Shown: positions 10,761 through 21,400 of the stretch, piece after piece
Position numbering within the stretch: position 1 is the stretch's first letter
Layout: each line of letters begins with the position of its first letter
Source of the DNA: Astragalus membranaceus
Lineage: Eukaryota; Streptophyta; Magnoliopsida; Fabales; Fabaceae
DNA: 64,000 nucleotides
Direction: 5' to 3'
NCBI GenBank assembly: GCA_039519185.1
Contig: CM076854.1
Span: 19,639,456 to 19,703,455 of the forward strand
Notes under the pieces: model-generated
Databases searched by the model: none
The model's input: the letters and a program-made list of their open reading frames with translations, nothing else
Told to the model about the DNA's origin: nothing
Made by a program: the position numbers and the translations under genes

Positions 10761-12198
10761 TGATAACTCTATTTTATATAGAGTTATTCATACAATTAAA
10801 CTTGGATTATTGCTTATCTTCAAGAACATTAATATATAAATATTGCTTATTTATTAAGAAACAACATTTTAAAGATTCAAATGAATAAGGACAATGAATT
10901 AGGCAAAATGCATATATCTTGTTAGGTTTGATGTTTCTGTTCAGTGCAGCTACTTCAGGTGTGCCCACACTGCCTACACTAGGAGTGCCCACACTGCCTA
11001 CACCTGCTAAACCAGCACTTTGAGAAGCTCACTCATTCATTGGACCACCCCATGTGAGCTTCATGCAAAGCGACCAATTTGAACAACTTGCTTGATGGGA
11101 GGTCTGCAACTAACCATGGTTAATTATCTCAGTTACAATTTCGCGCCAAAGGAAACCCTCCAAGGGAGGCAAGCTCTCACGCCTATAAATAGAAGCCATA
11201 TCTTCACTTAGAAATCATCCTTCATCCATTTCTTAAAGGATCACTTAAGTTTAGTTTTATTTTCAGTTTAGTTTAGTTTTATTTACGTTTCTGAAGAGAA
11301 GGAACGTAAGGAGGTGCTTGACAACCACTCCCTTCACTTCTACTTGGAGGAAACTTGTGTAAGGATATCATCTTGTACTTCAACTTGGAAATCTCATGCA
11401 AAAGTTCTTCTACTTGAGTAATCTCTATCTCTTTTAGTTCTTTTGCAATATTACTCATCTTGTTATGTTCCTTACAGATTCTTTCTATTTTATAATGAGT
11501 AATATGAGTTAATTTCCTTAAGTTGAGATGTTGTAAGCTTTGTAATGAACTTCTAAGTAAGTATATGTGGTTCAAGTAGTGTATGCATTTTAACTCTTGT
11601 GCAATACTTCTTTCAAAACTTATTCTGAATTTGATCACCTTAGAATAGGTAAACTTGTAACAGCAGACATGGGTTACATTTAAGACATCAAGAGTTGATA
11701 AGAATAAGTGTTTGTAACACCATCTTTGTTAAACTAGCTTTAATAAAGAATTGCTTGTTAAAACCATGTTAAGTCCTAGACATAGGATAACATAGTTCTT
11801 AGGGTGATACAGTGGGCGCTTAAGAGACAAGAGTGAACCTATTTAGCATGCCTAGACATAGGAAGCTTGTAATGAAACTCTGAAGAAATTGACTGAAAAG
11901 CACACACTCATGCAGCTGCACTCAGTGTACCTACACTTCCTACACCACTAAAACTCTTAGAAGTAAGTTACTTGGTGAAAACATGTCAACTACTTTATCT
12001 AACTGATTTCCTTCACATATTTACTGTTTATATTGTTTAAATACAATTCATAAACTCCAACCAATTGTGAATAGTGTAGACAAACTAAGTATACACTCTA
12101 ATCAACATAGAGTTTTCATAATCCATGTGGGTTCGACCTTTTCTTATCATTATATTACTTGTGTGACTATGTATACTTGCATACTATTTTCCACACCA
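10761..12198 (+). mobile_element. Athila 3' LTR (1438 bp)
   Basis: It starts TGATAACTCT directly after the polypurine tract. It ends about 12198 at ACACCA, where the sequence turns into protease-region codons of a minus-strand Tat-like element. The first 30 bases form a hairpin (ATAACTC, A/T loop, GAGTTAT) shared with the LTR at 1-943. A likely promoter and leader region lies around 11180-11300 (tataaatag at about 11183). The end point is inferred from the neighbouring element, because no second LTR is available for comparison. Confidence 0.75.
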
Positions 12199-12500
12199 GG
12201 TACGTGCTTGTTGGGCTTCCCATCCATAAGTCTTCATCACCAAAAGATAGTGGAGGCATGTTCGTAGTGGTTGGTGTTGTTGAAGTTGAAGCCACGCTTA
12301 ATAATTCTTTCCACTTTCGCTTCATTGTTTTCCGGACTCCTCGTGCTCGAAACCTCCCGTGATTGTCATCATTATCGAGCGACCTTTCGATTTTCTAATA
12401 TCTTGTTCTTCGCCGTCATAGTCGGCTTTTTGCTTAGCCCTGACTCTTGGCTCTTCCTCTCTTTCCTCTTTAATTTTGGCAGTAGTTGCTCCGGGCTTTT

Positions 12501-13253
12501 TTACATAACCGAATAGTTTTTCTGCTTAATTAAGTCTTCAATGTCATCTTTCAAAGCATTGCAGTGGTTTGTGTCGTGACCATTACTTCTGTGGTACCCG
12601 CAGTACTTGTTAGATCGTTGCTCAGATCGGTGAGGCAGGGGTCTGGGGGTTTTAACGTCTCTGAACTCGACGTTCCAACATTCCCCCAGAAGTTGGGCGT
12701 TGGAGACGTTGAGTTCAGTGTATATCTGGTGACAATTTCGAGGTCGGGGATCCCTGTTACCTCGGCTATCGTTTCCCTGGTGATCTTTATCGTTGCGGGG
12801 TTTTGATGGTCCGGCCTGCGACGACCCTTTTCTGATCTTGACGCTTTCCTCTTCATTGATGAAACATTGGGATAGTTGGAGGAATTCTTGTAGAGTACTG
12901 GGTTCCCAAGTGTTGACGTGTCTTTTGAATGGGCTTCCATTAAGTAGGCCCTGGGCCATGAAGAAAATTCGGAAAGCGTCGTCCAGATGTTGAACTTGAA
13001 AAGCTTCGTTGTTGAATCTCTCTATGTATTCTCTGAGGGGTTCGTCCTCCCCTTGGACAACGGATATCAATACAGTTTTGTTTTTTGGTTTACTTTTGGA
13101 ATGGGCAAAGTGAACTGAAAAGAGATTTGCCAATTGGTCCCAAGAGGAGATGGTGTTCGCTCTTAAGGCCCGGAACCATTCTGATGCTACTTTGTCTAGC
13201 GTTAACGGGAAGATTCGACATTTCATCTCCATGGGTACGTTCCGGTATTGCAT
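12501..13253 (-). pseudogene. Tat-like gag core with zinc knuckle
   Basis: A 250-codon open frame holds a gypsy gag capsid region (MQYRNVPMEMKCRIFPLTL, then WFRALRANTISSWDQL, then REYIERFNNEAFQVQHL) and near its end a knuckle CGYHRSNGHDTNHC. Gag packages element RNA into virus-like particles. The N-terminal gag lies further right in other frames (13538-13786 and 13868-14065), so the whole gag is frameshifted. Beyond 12501 the linker to protease continues in fragments (KRKWKELLSVAS) until the cut at 12199. It is clearly related to the gag at 45559-47144. Confidence 0.8.
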
Positions 13254-14107
13254 GCTTGTGTCAAATTGATCAAGGTGCCTATCCGGATCGCCTGTTCCAT
13301 CATACGTTTTCAGACCTTCGGGTGGTTTTTCGAGATACCTCGAAACTCGGTAGCAATCGATTGTTGTCGTGAATGGGCCCTTCCACTTGGTTTTCAGCGC
13401 CCGAGGTTGATGTCGGTGATGATGGTCGGGGAACCCGTAATGTCGAGGTTGTTCCTCCTTTGGGGTACCCTCCCGACTTCTTGAACGTCGTCTTGGCGAT
13501 GATGAGGCTAAGAACGAACGAGGTCGAGGGGAGTTGTCTAAATCTTCGAGATCGTCATTTTTTCGAGCCGAAGGAGAACGAGAATCAAGGTCGTCATATT
13601 GCCGAGCCAGAAAAGATCAGGAACCATTTTCTCGTTGTCGGTGAGGGGGAGAACGATGACAGTGCCTTCTCCTGGGTGGAGATCGATGTCTCCTTCGAGA
13701 TGAATTTCTCCTTTCGGGGGAGCTTGGCTCGGGCGATTCCCGGTCCAGGATGTCCCGTGCCCGGAGTTTTGGTACCTCGGCTTCAAGGCCAGTGAAGCGG
13801 CAGCTTCTTTCTTGGTTTACCACCTCCTGTCGGGTCAGCAGTTGGACGAGCTGTTGAACAGCATCGGTCAGGACCGGAAGTGATGAAGGGGGAGGTGTGG
13901 TAGACTATTCCTGTCTGAGCTCGTATGGGCCCAACCTCGGGTGGAATTTGGAAGATCTTGGACATGGCCTTCGGGAGTCTGTCGAGGTTCGAACTCGGAT
14001 ATAACCGGTTCTATCACGGGTCCGACCACGAAACTGGCCGGTCTTGAACGGAGTTTAGGTGCCATTTGTGGATCAAGGTAATGGGAGAGGAACTAGAGTA
14101 TTGATCC

Positions 14108-14125
14108 TCCCATTGTGGTCGCCAA
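14108..14125 (-). promoter_or_regulatory. Primer binding site of truncated Tat-like element
   Basis: On the minus strand, TTGGCGACCACAATGGG directly follows the LTR end at 14126. The related element at 50300 has TTTGGCGACCAGAGTGGG at the same place. The tRNA that primes it cannot be named with certainty from sequence alone. Confidence 0.6.
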
Positions 14126-14651
14126 TGTTCTGTACCGTACTTCCGACCTTAACGAGTTGTCCGAAGTAGTTGGTAGATGTCGTCCTTGATTAGTGATGTT
14201 CGATCTTGAGATGACGGTGTTGTAGTTCCGACCTTAACGAGTTGTTCGAAGTAGTTGGTGGATGTCGTTCTTGATCAGTGATTTTCGATCTTGAGATGAC
14301 GGTGTTGTACCTGCAAGAATACTCTGACGCTCAAGTCAGTATTTTAATGAGTCAGTGTTAGTTGGAGAAATTGCTTGCTTTTAATGATCATTGAATGTGG
14401 TATTTATAGAGTTTGAGTGAAGTTTGAGTGAAGCTTGCTTTGATGATCCTAAACCATCAGATCTTGCTGAGGTATCTGAACCGTTAATTGATTGGGATTT
14501 TCTGATATGGACTGCTTGCTTGGTTAATGGGCCTTGCAGGGGTGCAAATATTAGTTATATTATTACCAGTAATAAACAATCAAAAACTAAATTGCCAAAC
14601 TGCCTCTTCCTTGAACGTTTGGATCTACTTAACTGAAAACCGAACTTACAG
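14126..14651 (-). mobile_element. 5' LTR of truncated Tat-like element with internal 85-bp tandem duplication
   Basis: The inner end (tgttctgtacc on the plus strand at 14126) parallels the LTR start tgttgtgtacc at 50300 and 41645. Two direct repeats of 85 bp begin at 14141 and 14226 (ttccgaccttaacgagttgt...). The outer end, near 14651 (cttaca), is an estimate because no partner LTR remains. Confidence 0.55.
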
Positions 14652-14928
14652 TTTAATATTTGCGCTAAGATTGGACAAACACATACAATCTATTGACAAA
14701 TAAATAAATATCCTTGATTTCATTTTCTACATTTCAAAAAAATGAAAATATAACATTAGCATTTCACACCTCTCCCTGCCTTAAATTTTCTATTCTCCCA
14801 GTAGAGACACTTAATTAATATAATCAGATAAAAAACATTCATAAGATAATAATCAAATTCACAAGACAATTAAATTAAAGATACTCAACATTGCATGCAT
14901 GCATACATGAAGAATAAGATAAATCAAT
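14652..14928. other. AT-rich region downstream of GRAS gene
   Basis: No ORF or element is recognisable. Being immediately 3' of a minus-strand gene, it probably holds that gene's 3' untranslated region and polyadenylation signals. Confidence 0.5.
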
Positions 14929-15549
14929 TCAGCAACGCCAAGCAGAGGCAGCAATTATAGCTCTATCTTGCCACCCAAGTAACAAACAACCCTTATCTTC
15001 AGTCAACCTATATCCATCACAGGAGTACAAACCCAATAATATCCTTGACTGAGTCACCGCGTTAGGACTCAGTGCAACTCCTTTAAACCCTTTCCCTTCC
15101 ATAATTTTCCTCCACTTCTCCAACCTCTCATGTCTCTCTATCCTCTCCGCCCCTTCACACGCCACGATGTTACGAATCTCCGGCGCAAATATATATTGCT
15201 CCACTTTTGCCCTCTGCGCTGACTCCATTGGAAACGTCGCGTCCAATGAGTCGAAAATCGCAGAGTAATAATGCAATGCCTCGAGAAACCGTCCCAAAAA
15301 ATAAGGTCCGTTATGGCTTGCTTCTTGTTCCACAAGTGTTACTATGTTAGGTGCTTGGTCTCTTATCATAGACAATAAATTCCCTAGGTGGTTACCGGGA
15401 ACTCGGTGTAGCCGGTTAACGGTGTTAACGGCTAACGCCTCGCCTACACGGCGGTTAAACATGTGTGGTTTTAGATCCTCTAGTTGTTCCCCAACCGGGT
15501 GAAACTCGAAGGGGATACGAAGAGAGTGTGCTAACTCAGTTAAACATCG
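14929..15549 (-). CDS. GRAS-family transcription factor, C-terminal 206 residues (N-terminal part in gap)
   Basis: The minus-strand frame is open from the edge of the N gap (15549) to a TGA at 14929-14931. It begins mid-protein with CLTELAHSLRIPFEFHPVGE, part of the region after VHIID. It continues through the PFYRE block (NGPYFLGRFLEALHYYSAIFD) and the RIERHERLEKW block, and finishes with a SAW domain (GYRLTEDKGCLLLGWQDRA, ending SAWRC). GRAS proteins are plant nuclear regulators of development, hormone and symbiosis signalling. The subfamily is uncertain; features recall SCL3/DELLA-type proteins. A start codon at 15462 is internal and is not the real start. No frameshift is seen in the visible part. 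Confidence 0.9.
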   Translation of the reverse strand, partial: RCLTELAHSLRIPFEFHPVGEQLEDLKPHMFNRRVGEALAVNTVNRLHRVPGNHLGNLLSMIRDQAPNIVTLVEQEASHNGPYFLGRFLEALHYYSAIFDSLDATFPMESAQRAKVEQYIFAPEIRNIVACEGAERIERHERLEKWRKIMEGKGFKGVALSPNAVTQSRILLGLYSCDGYRLTEDKGCLLLGWQDRAIIAASAWRC

Positions 15550-16049
15550 NNNNNNNNNNNNNNNNNNNNNNNNNNNNNNNNNNNNNNNNNNNNNNNNNNN
15601 NNNNNNNNNNNNNNNNNNNNNNNNNNNNNNNNNNNNNNNNNNNNNNNNNNNNNNNNNNNNNNNNNNNNNNNNNNNNNNNNNNNNNNNNNNNNNNNNNNNN
15701 NNNNNNNNNNNNNNNNNNNNNNNNNNNNNNNNNNNNNNNNNNNNNNNNNNNNNNNNNNNNNNNNNNNNNNNNNNNNNNNNNNNNNNNNNNNNNNNNNNNN
15801 NNNNNNNNNNNNNNNNNNNNNNNNNNNNNNNNNNNNNNNNNNNNNNNNNNNNNNNNNNNNNNNNNNNNNNNNNNNNNNNNNNNNNNNNNNNNNNNNNNNN
15901 NNNNNNNNNNNNNNNNNNNNNNNNNNNNNNNNNNNNNNNNNNNNNNNNNNNNNNNNNNNNNNNNNNNNNNNNNNNNNNNNNNNNNNNNNNNNNNNNNNNN
16001 NNNNNNNNNNNNNNNNNNNNNNNNNNNNNNNNNNNNNNNNNNNNNNNNN
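15550..16049. other. Assembly gap (500 N)
   Basis: Exactly 500 N bases, the usual placeholder for a gap of unknown size. It hides the N-terminal half of the GRAS gene and the junction between that gene and the Ogre-like element to the right. Confidence 0.98.
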
Positions 16050-16060
16050 TTGGCGCATTG

Positions 16061-16793
16061 TGTAACGCCCCAAATATTTAATTAATTTATTCAATAATTA
16101 AGTGTGAGAATCGTTGAGGTTGGGAATTATTAGTATAGTTGCTACGTTGACTTTTATTTAATTAATCATTTAGGAATTAAGTGGTACAAAAATAATAGAA
16201 TAATAATATGCTAGTACATGTGGGCCTATTGTTAGGGTTAGGAGTAGTAAAATGAGAGGTGTTAAGGAAAGCCCATGATGTTAAGTCGAATTAAGCTAAG
16301 AAAAAGCCATAAGACTAAGTGAGATTATAAGAGGGGAAATTAGGTTGGGGTTTGCTCACTTAGAAGAAAAACAAAAAGGTTTGAGAGAGAGCAATAGAGA
16401 AGGGCGCGACGGCCAAGAGGGAAGGAGAGAGAGGAACGGCGCAAGAGGAGAGGAATAGGGCAAGGAACTTCGAATTTTTCAAGGCTAAGGTAAGGGTGGG
16501 GTTCTAACTCTATAATAAGGTACATGAAGGGCTTTAGGTGGGTTCTACGAATTTGCTTCTGTTTTCAGTTTAAAAACATGTGTATCTCTGAATTGGGTTG
16601 ATGATTTATTTTTTTAAAGACTAAAAGGTTGTTTATCGGTTCATCCAAAACTAAGTGTTATGTATCCGTTTTCACAGGCGAATTAACCTGTTTGTTGTTT
16701 TTACGAAGCAAGTGTGGCACTCCATTGTATGTTGGAAATTTTTATAAACTCTGATTCTCGTATTATTTTACCGGGTAGAAATGGGGTGTTACA
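16061..16793 (+). repeat. 5' LTR of small element (733 bp)
   Basis: It starts TGTAACGCCCC and ends GGGGTGTTACA. Compared with the 3' LTR it lacks 12 bp of an ATTTAATTA-type repeat near the start and one C in agcccataag. Confidence 0.93.
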
Positions 16794-16797
16794 ATAG

Positions 16798-16809
16798 TGG
16801 TATCAAAGC
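16798..16809 (+). promoter_or_regulatory. Primer binding site (initiator tRNA-Met type)
   Basis: TGGTATCAAAGC lies 4 bp after the LTR. It matches the usual TGGTATCAGAGC complement of initiator methionine tRNA with one change. Confidence 0.85.
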
Positions 16810-16914
16810 AATGTTTCGGTCTGTCCGACCAAGTTGTCTAGTTGTTGTGTCATTTGACGATCGAGTATTGTCATTTAGTTCTAACTATTGTTTATGTTGT
16901 AGTGATACGTTAAG

Positions 16915-16980
16915 ATGGCTGGAAGGAATGATGCTACTATCGCTGCTGCCTTGGCAGCTATGGCGTTACAATTGTTCTAA
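16915..16980 (+). pseudogene. Gag N-terminal stub (21 codons)
   Basis: An ATG just after the leader opens a frame reading MAGRNDATIAAALAAMA, the style of a chromovirus gag start. After four more codons it ends at TAA (16978-16980). It is the only coding remnant of the element. The break falls at a 19-bp direct repeat (see findings). Confidence 0.7.
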
Positions 16981-17664
16981 CTATTGTTTATGATTTGATC
17001 TTTGTTGTTATTTTTGTTAATTATTTTTATTCGTGTTACGTGGTTTAGAAATTTTAGATTAATAATGTGTGCTGAGAATGCTTGTACACTTCTTTAAAAT
17101 TAGTTTTTATCGCTAGATGTTCACATAGGTACTTAAATTAATTTGGTTGAGTTAATATTTAGTCTTATGTAAATTCTATTGCTACAGCATGCTTTTAGTT
17201 TGCGCAATTGTGCTACGTACTATGTGTTATGTGAAGCTATTTTGTTAATTTTAAAAAAAAAAGTGCTACTTCTTTACTAATGTGTCGTCATAAAAATCTA
17301 TTTCAATTCTACAAATTGTGTTTCTTTTATCTTCATGGCAACGACAATTAGTGTAATGACTTTAATTGTGGGTAGTATTGTTATGTTATCATTATCCCAC
17401 TGATTTTGTTTTGCTTGCTCTATTTGCTTAATTGTTCTCAATGCATTATGTCGTGCACTTTTCTATTTATTAAAATTCCCATTCCGTGAATTTGTAGCTT
17501 GTCTTGGTTGATTCTCTCCATTCCACTCCTTGAATGTCGTTGACTTCTTATCTTTTGTGAATTTTTCAAGGTTTGGATTTTTCTCTTGTGTGTTTGAAAT
17601 CTCGAAGTAATTATTATTTTAGTTTGTCTTGAGCTTATGAAATTTTCGAGGACGAAAATATTCT

Positions 17665-17678
17665 AAGTGGGGGAGAGT
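17665..17678 (+). promoter_or_regulatory. Polypurine tract of small element
   Basis: AAGTGGGGGAGAGT immediately precedes the 3' LTR start TGTAACGCC at 17679. Confidence 0.85.
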
Positions 17679-18424
17679 TGTAACGCCCCAAATATTTAAT
17701 TAATTATTTAATTAATTTATTCAATAATTAAGTGTGAGAATCGTTGAGGTTGGGAATTATTAGTATAGTTGCTACGTTGACTTTTATTTAATTAATCATT
17801 TAGGAATTAAGTGGTACAAAAATAATAGAATAATAATATGCTAGTACATGTGGGCCTATTGTTAGGGTTAGGAGTAGTAAAATGAGAGGTGTTAAGGAAA
17901 GCCCATGATGTTAAGTCGAATTAAGCTAAGAAAAAGCCCATAAGACTAAGTGAGATTATAAGAGGGGAAATTAGGTTGGGGTTTGCTCACTTAGAAGAAA
18001 AACAAAAAGGTTTGAGAGAGAGCACTAGAGAAGGGCGCGACGGCCAAGAGGGAAGGAGAGAGAGGAACGGCGCAAGAGGAGAGGAATAGGGCAAGGAACT
18101 TCGAATCTTTCAAGGCTAAGGTAAGGGTGGGGTTCTAACTCTATAATAGGGTACATGAAGGGCTTTAAGTGGGTTCTACGAATTTGCTTCTGTTTTCAGT
18201 TTAAAAACATGTGTATCTCTGAATTGGGTTGATGATTTATTTTTTTAAAGACTAAAAGGTTGTTTATCGGTTCATCCAAAAGTAAGTGTTATGTATCCGT
18301 TTTCACAGGCGAATTAACCTGTTTGTTGTTTTTACGAAGCAAGTGTGGCACTCCAATGTATGTTGGAAATTTTTATAAACTCTGATTCTCGTATTATTTT
18401 ACCGGGTAGAAATGGGGTGTTACA
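17679..18424 (+). repeat. 3' LTR of small element (746 bp)
   Basis: It is the full-length partner of the LTR at 16061, beginning TGTAACGCCCC and ending GGGGTGTTACA next to the target duplication cattg. Confidence 0.93.
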
Positions 18425-18429
18425 CATTG

Positions 18430-21400
18430 ATTAGAGTTAAACTGAAGGACTGACGGGGTCTGAAGGGCATGCCTAAGCCTGATGGACCAATGGGTTTGAG
18501 GGAGCGCAAACTAGCAACGGTACTAGCAAGACGGTCTGCTTGGGGAGTGGCCATTTTCGAGCGGCCGTGGGTGGCAAGGTCAGGTCGTTGACCTGATTTG
18601 CACACCTCGAAGGACATGCACTGTGTTTTTTAGGCGGACACAGCTAGTCTGAAGGACCTGGGGTTGGGTGATCCGTCGCGCTCAGTGGCGACATAGTGAT
18701 CTTGAAGGTAGAGTTCGAAGTCGTTGCTTTGACGTACTGGGTCGAACTGAACTGATGGACCTGGGGTCGGATGATCCGTCGGTTGCTCGATAACGCGACG
18801 TGCGATCTGGAGTGAATGACCATTGGAGGTCTAAAGGAGCGCTGAGGCTGCGAGGGACTGCTTGGGGTCCGAGGCTCTGAATTGTGATATGAGACCAGTG
18901 CTTGGAGCACTGACTTTGAGGGAACAAACTATTGGGATTGACACATGGCGTACTTACCTAGGACATACCTAATGAATGCATTTACCAGAGAAAAAATGCG
19001 ATGAATGATGCATGCGTGCAGTATGTGAAATGGTAGGTGTCCGATGGGATGAATGAAACGTGGCAGATGATGTGAGTTGAAGTTGGTGGAACATGGTGGT
19101 TGACAAACAACGCATGTGAATGCAGATAAGATATGAATGTGATTGTGCTGATTAATGATGAATGTAATGGAATGAGCAATTTTTCCTCTTGTTTTATTTG
19201 CTTTTTTTTTCTTGGTATATAATGCGTGTATGAAGTGCAACGTGTGAATGTGATGCAAATGTAATGCTTTGATGTGAATGTCATGCATGGTACAATGATA
19301 TGATTAGTGATGTGAAAAAAACCTTTTTTGGGGGGGCAACGACGAGACCGGCACTTGGCACATCCATCGAAGCGAACAATGTTATGCATGAGGCGAGCGT
19401 GCAATGATTGGTATCTGGGGGATGATGAATGAAATGGGTATACCATGGGTGTTGAACCCAATTGAATGAGAAAGTCGACAAACGGTTGTATGTGGATGCA
19501 GATGGGATATGAATGTGATTGTAATGATATGATTGGTGATGTAGAAAGCTTTTTGGTAACGATGAGACTGGCACTTGGCACGTCTATCGAAGCAAAAAAA
19601 ATGCTATATGTATGCAATGTGGTAAATGTGCAATGCGAAAGTAAATGGACTACAAAAAGCCCGTGAATGATGGATGCTGAAGTTGATCGAAAACAGAAAT
19701 TGATAAGCCGTGTATGCGACGGTAGATGACATGCGAATGCAGATGTGCTGCTTAGGTGCAGGTGCTATGGTAGATGCATGATTGCATGGTGGAATGATTT
19801 ATGCTATGATTTGGTTGATGATGCAAAAAGATCCTTTTTCCTTTTTTGTAATGATGAGAAATGAGATTTTTGATGCGAGAGGAAAAGAAGTGAATCTTTT
19901 GAAATAATCATTCTTTGAAAAAAAAGATTTGAACTTAAACATGGTGTTGCTATTCACCGACACTAATGTCCAAAAGTATTTGATTGCATTTGCAAGCTTG
20001 TTCACATTGTTCTTTCGTTATGGTGTCCCATGATGACTGAATTTTAGGTCCACAAAGTTAACCACGTGAGTTTCCAACTTCACATTATTCACTTGTGTTT
20101 TCTCTCTTTGAAACATTGTTTAGCAAAGACGTATAGTAATGCAAGTATAGATGAATGAGTCAGTTAACTCGGGGTTCTATAGACCTAAGGTATGGACAGA
20201 TGAAGGGATAAATGACAGGTTTTTGGCCAAAGTCATGAAAAGGTAGGTTCTTCCCTACCCAAGAAATGTGGGGCTGCCCCAATTTAGACTACCGGTGAAG
20301 GTGAGTGAATAATTTTCCCCTGTCTAGTGATGACAACAGCCAGGGGTGTAGAGGAAATAATGAATTGAGAATGTCATGACTTTGGAATGAAGGGTGGTAA
20401 GCAAGAGATTTTGTCTCAACCCATGGAATTTGGTGTTGCCCCAATCTTGACGAGAGCAAGGTTGCCCCGACTCGAATTTGCAAAAGGCTATATATAACAT
20501 GGTGGGTTGAGAAATTACCCCAGAGTGGTCTTATGGATGTGAATATGGCGAGGGGATGAGATGGGTGTAGGGCGAATTTCCCGATTTTAGGTGGAGTGAA
20601 GGGTGACGGGATTGCCCCACTTTGGAACGGTATTTCAAATGATTGCTTCTAGTGGGGTTGTGAAAGGTGACTGAGTTTGGGTCATGGTTTTTTTGGAATT
20701 GGTGGTATGGATTGGATGTGGTATATGAATGGGATGGACGCTGGAAGATTTCCCCAAGTTCGAGAAGCATGAAAGGTGAAGGGACTGCCCCACTTTGGGA
20801 TCTAGGTGATGGTCCTAGTCTAAACTTTTGGTTCTTTTAAGGTGACTCCCACAGACTATGATAGTCCTTGGTTTTGATACGATGAAAATTTCAACTTGGA
20901 GATCACTAAATCTTGTCTTGATATGAGTGTAACTTGAATGAATCTTGGAGTGCAAGCCCCTTTGATTTTTTTTTAACTTGTTTTTGATTTTTTTTTCAGC
21001 AAATATATTGTAAATAAATAAACTTACTTGTCCTAAAATTAAATCTTTGAAAAAATGAAAGCAATCAATCATCGATTTGAATGGACCTTTTTTAGGGTTG
21101 TAACATGGCCAATGGTTAGGGTTTATGAAAGAAATGGAAATTGGGCCCAAAGAAGTGTTTGAGGGCTTAATGAGACAATGACCTCTTATGAAAGAAATGA
21201 TGAGTAGCTCCAAAGAAGTATTTGAGTTCAATGGTTTGGGTTTTATAAAAGAAAGGATAATTAGGCCCAAGAAGTGTTTGAGGGTTTATTCGGACAAGGA
21301 TATCTTTTGTGTTTGGTGATATTATGTATCAGCTCACAATTTCTACTGCTTTTGCTTTTTTCTTTTTGAGGATTTCTTTTTCAATCCTCTTTTTTGAATT

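Larger units (their letters stand above)
944..12198 (+). mobile_element. Athila-type Ty3/gypsy retrotransposon, 5' truncated, with nested solo LTR
   Basis: The order gag, protease, RT, RNase H, integrase, post-pol ORF, polypurine tract and 3' LTR is that of a plant Athila-clade gypsy element. The 5' LTR and the start of gag are missing because an unrelated LTR ends at 943. The coding region carries at least two in-frame stops and several frameshifts, so it cannot encode a working polyprotein, although the integrase frame is long and open. A solo LTR (2641-5218) interrupts it between protease and RT. The 3' LTR ends at about 12198 against the protease region of a Tat-like element, which was therefore probably its insertion target. 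Confidence 0.88.
12199..14651 (-). mobile_element. Truncated Tat-like gypsy element, reverse orientation
   Basis: Reading leftward from the LTR at about 14651-14126, the order is LTR, primer binding site, gag and the linker to protease. The element is cut at 12199 by the Athila 3' LTR just after codons for DGKPNKHVP. The equivalent point in the related element at 41645-50743 is DGKPNKYIPLM. Protease, RT and integrase must lie beyond the window or have been lost. Confidence 0.75.
16061..18424 (+). mobile_element. Small non-autonomous LTR retrotransposon, complete, TSD cattg
   Basis: Two near-identical LTRs (16061-16793, 733 bp; 17679-18424, 746 bp) flank only 885 bp of internal DNA. Target duplications cattg lie at 16056-16060 and 18425-18429. 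The LTRs differ by about six substitutions, a 12-bp deletion and a 1-bp indel, so the insertion is young. The primer site, the polypurine tract and the phrase tttcgaggacgaaaat before the tract are those of Tekay/Del-type chromoviruses. The protein-coding interior is almost wholly deleted. Movement would need enzymes from a related full element. Confidence 0.93.

Noticed and set aside
15465..16094. Long ORFs across the N gap
   Set aside because: They consist almost wholly of unknown residues from the N run.
18929..19617. Histidine/serine-rich ORFs up to 211 codons on the minus strand
   Set aside because: They arise from ATG/CAT-rich degenerate repeats in the Ogre-like leader. No domain is recognisable.
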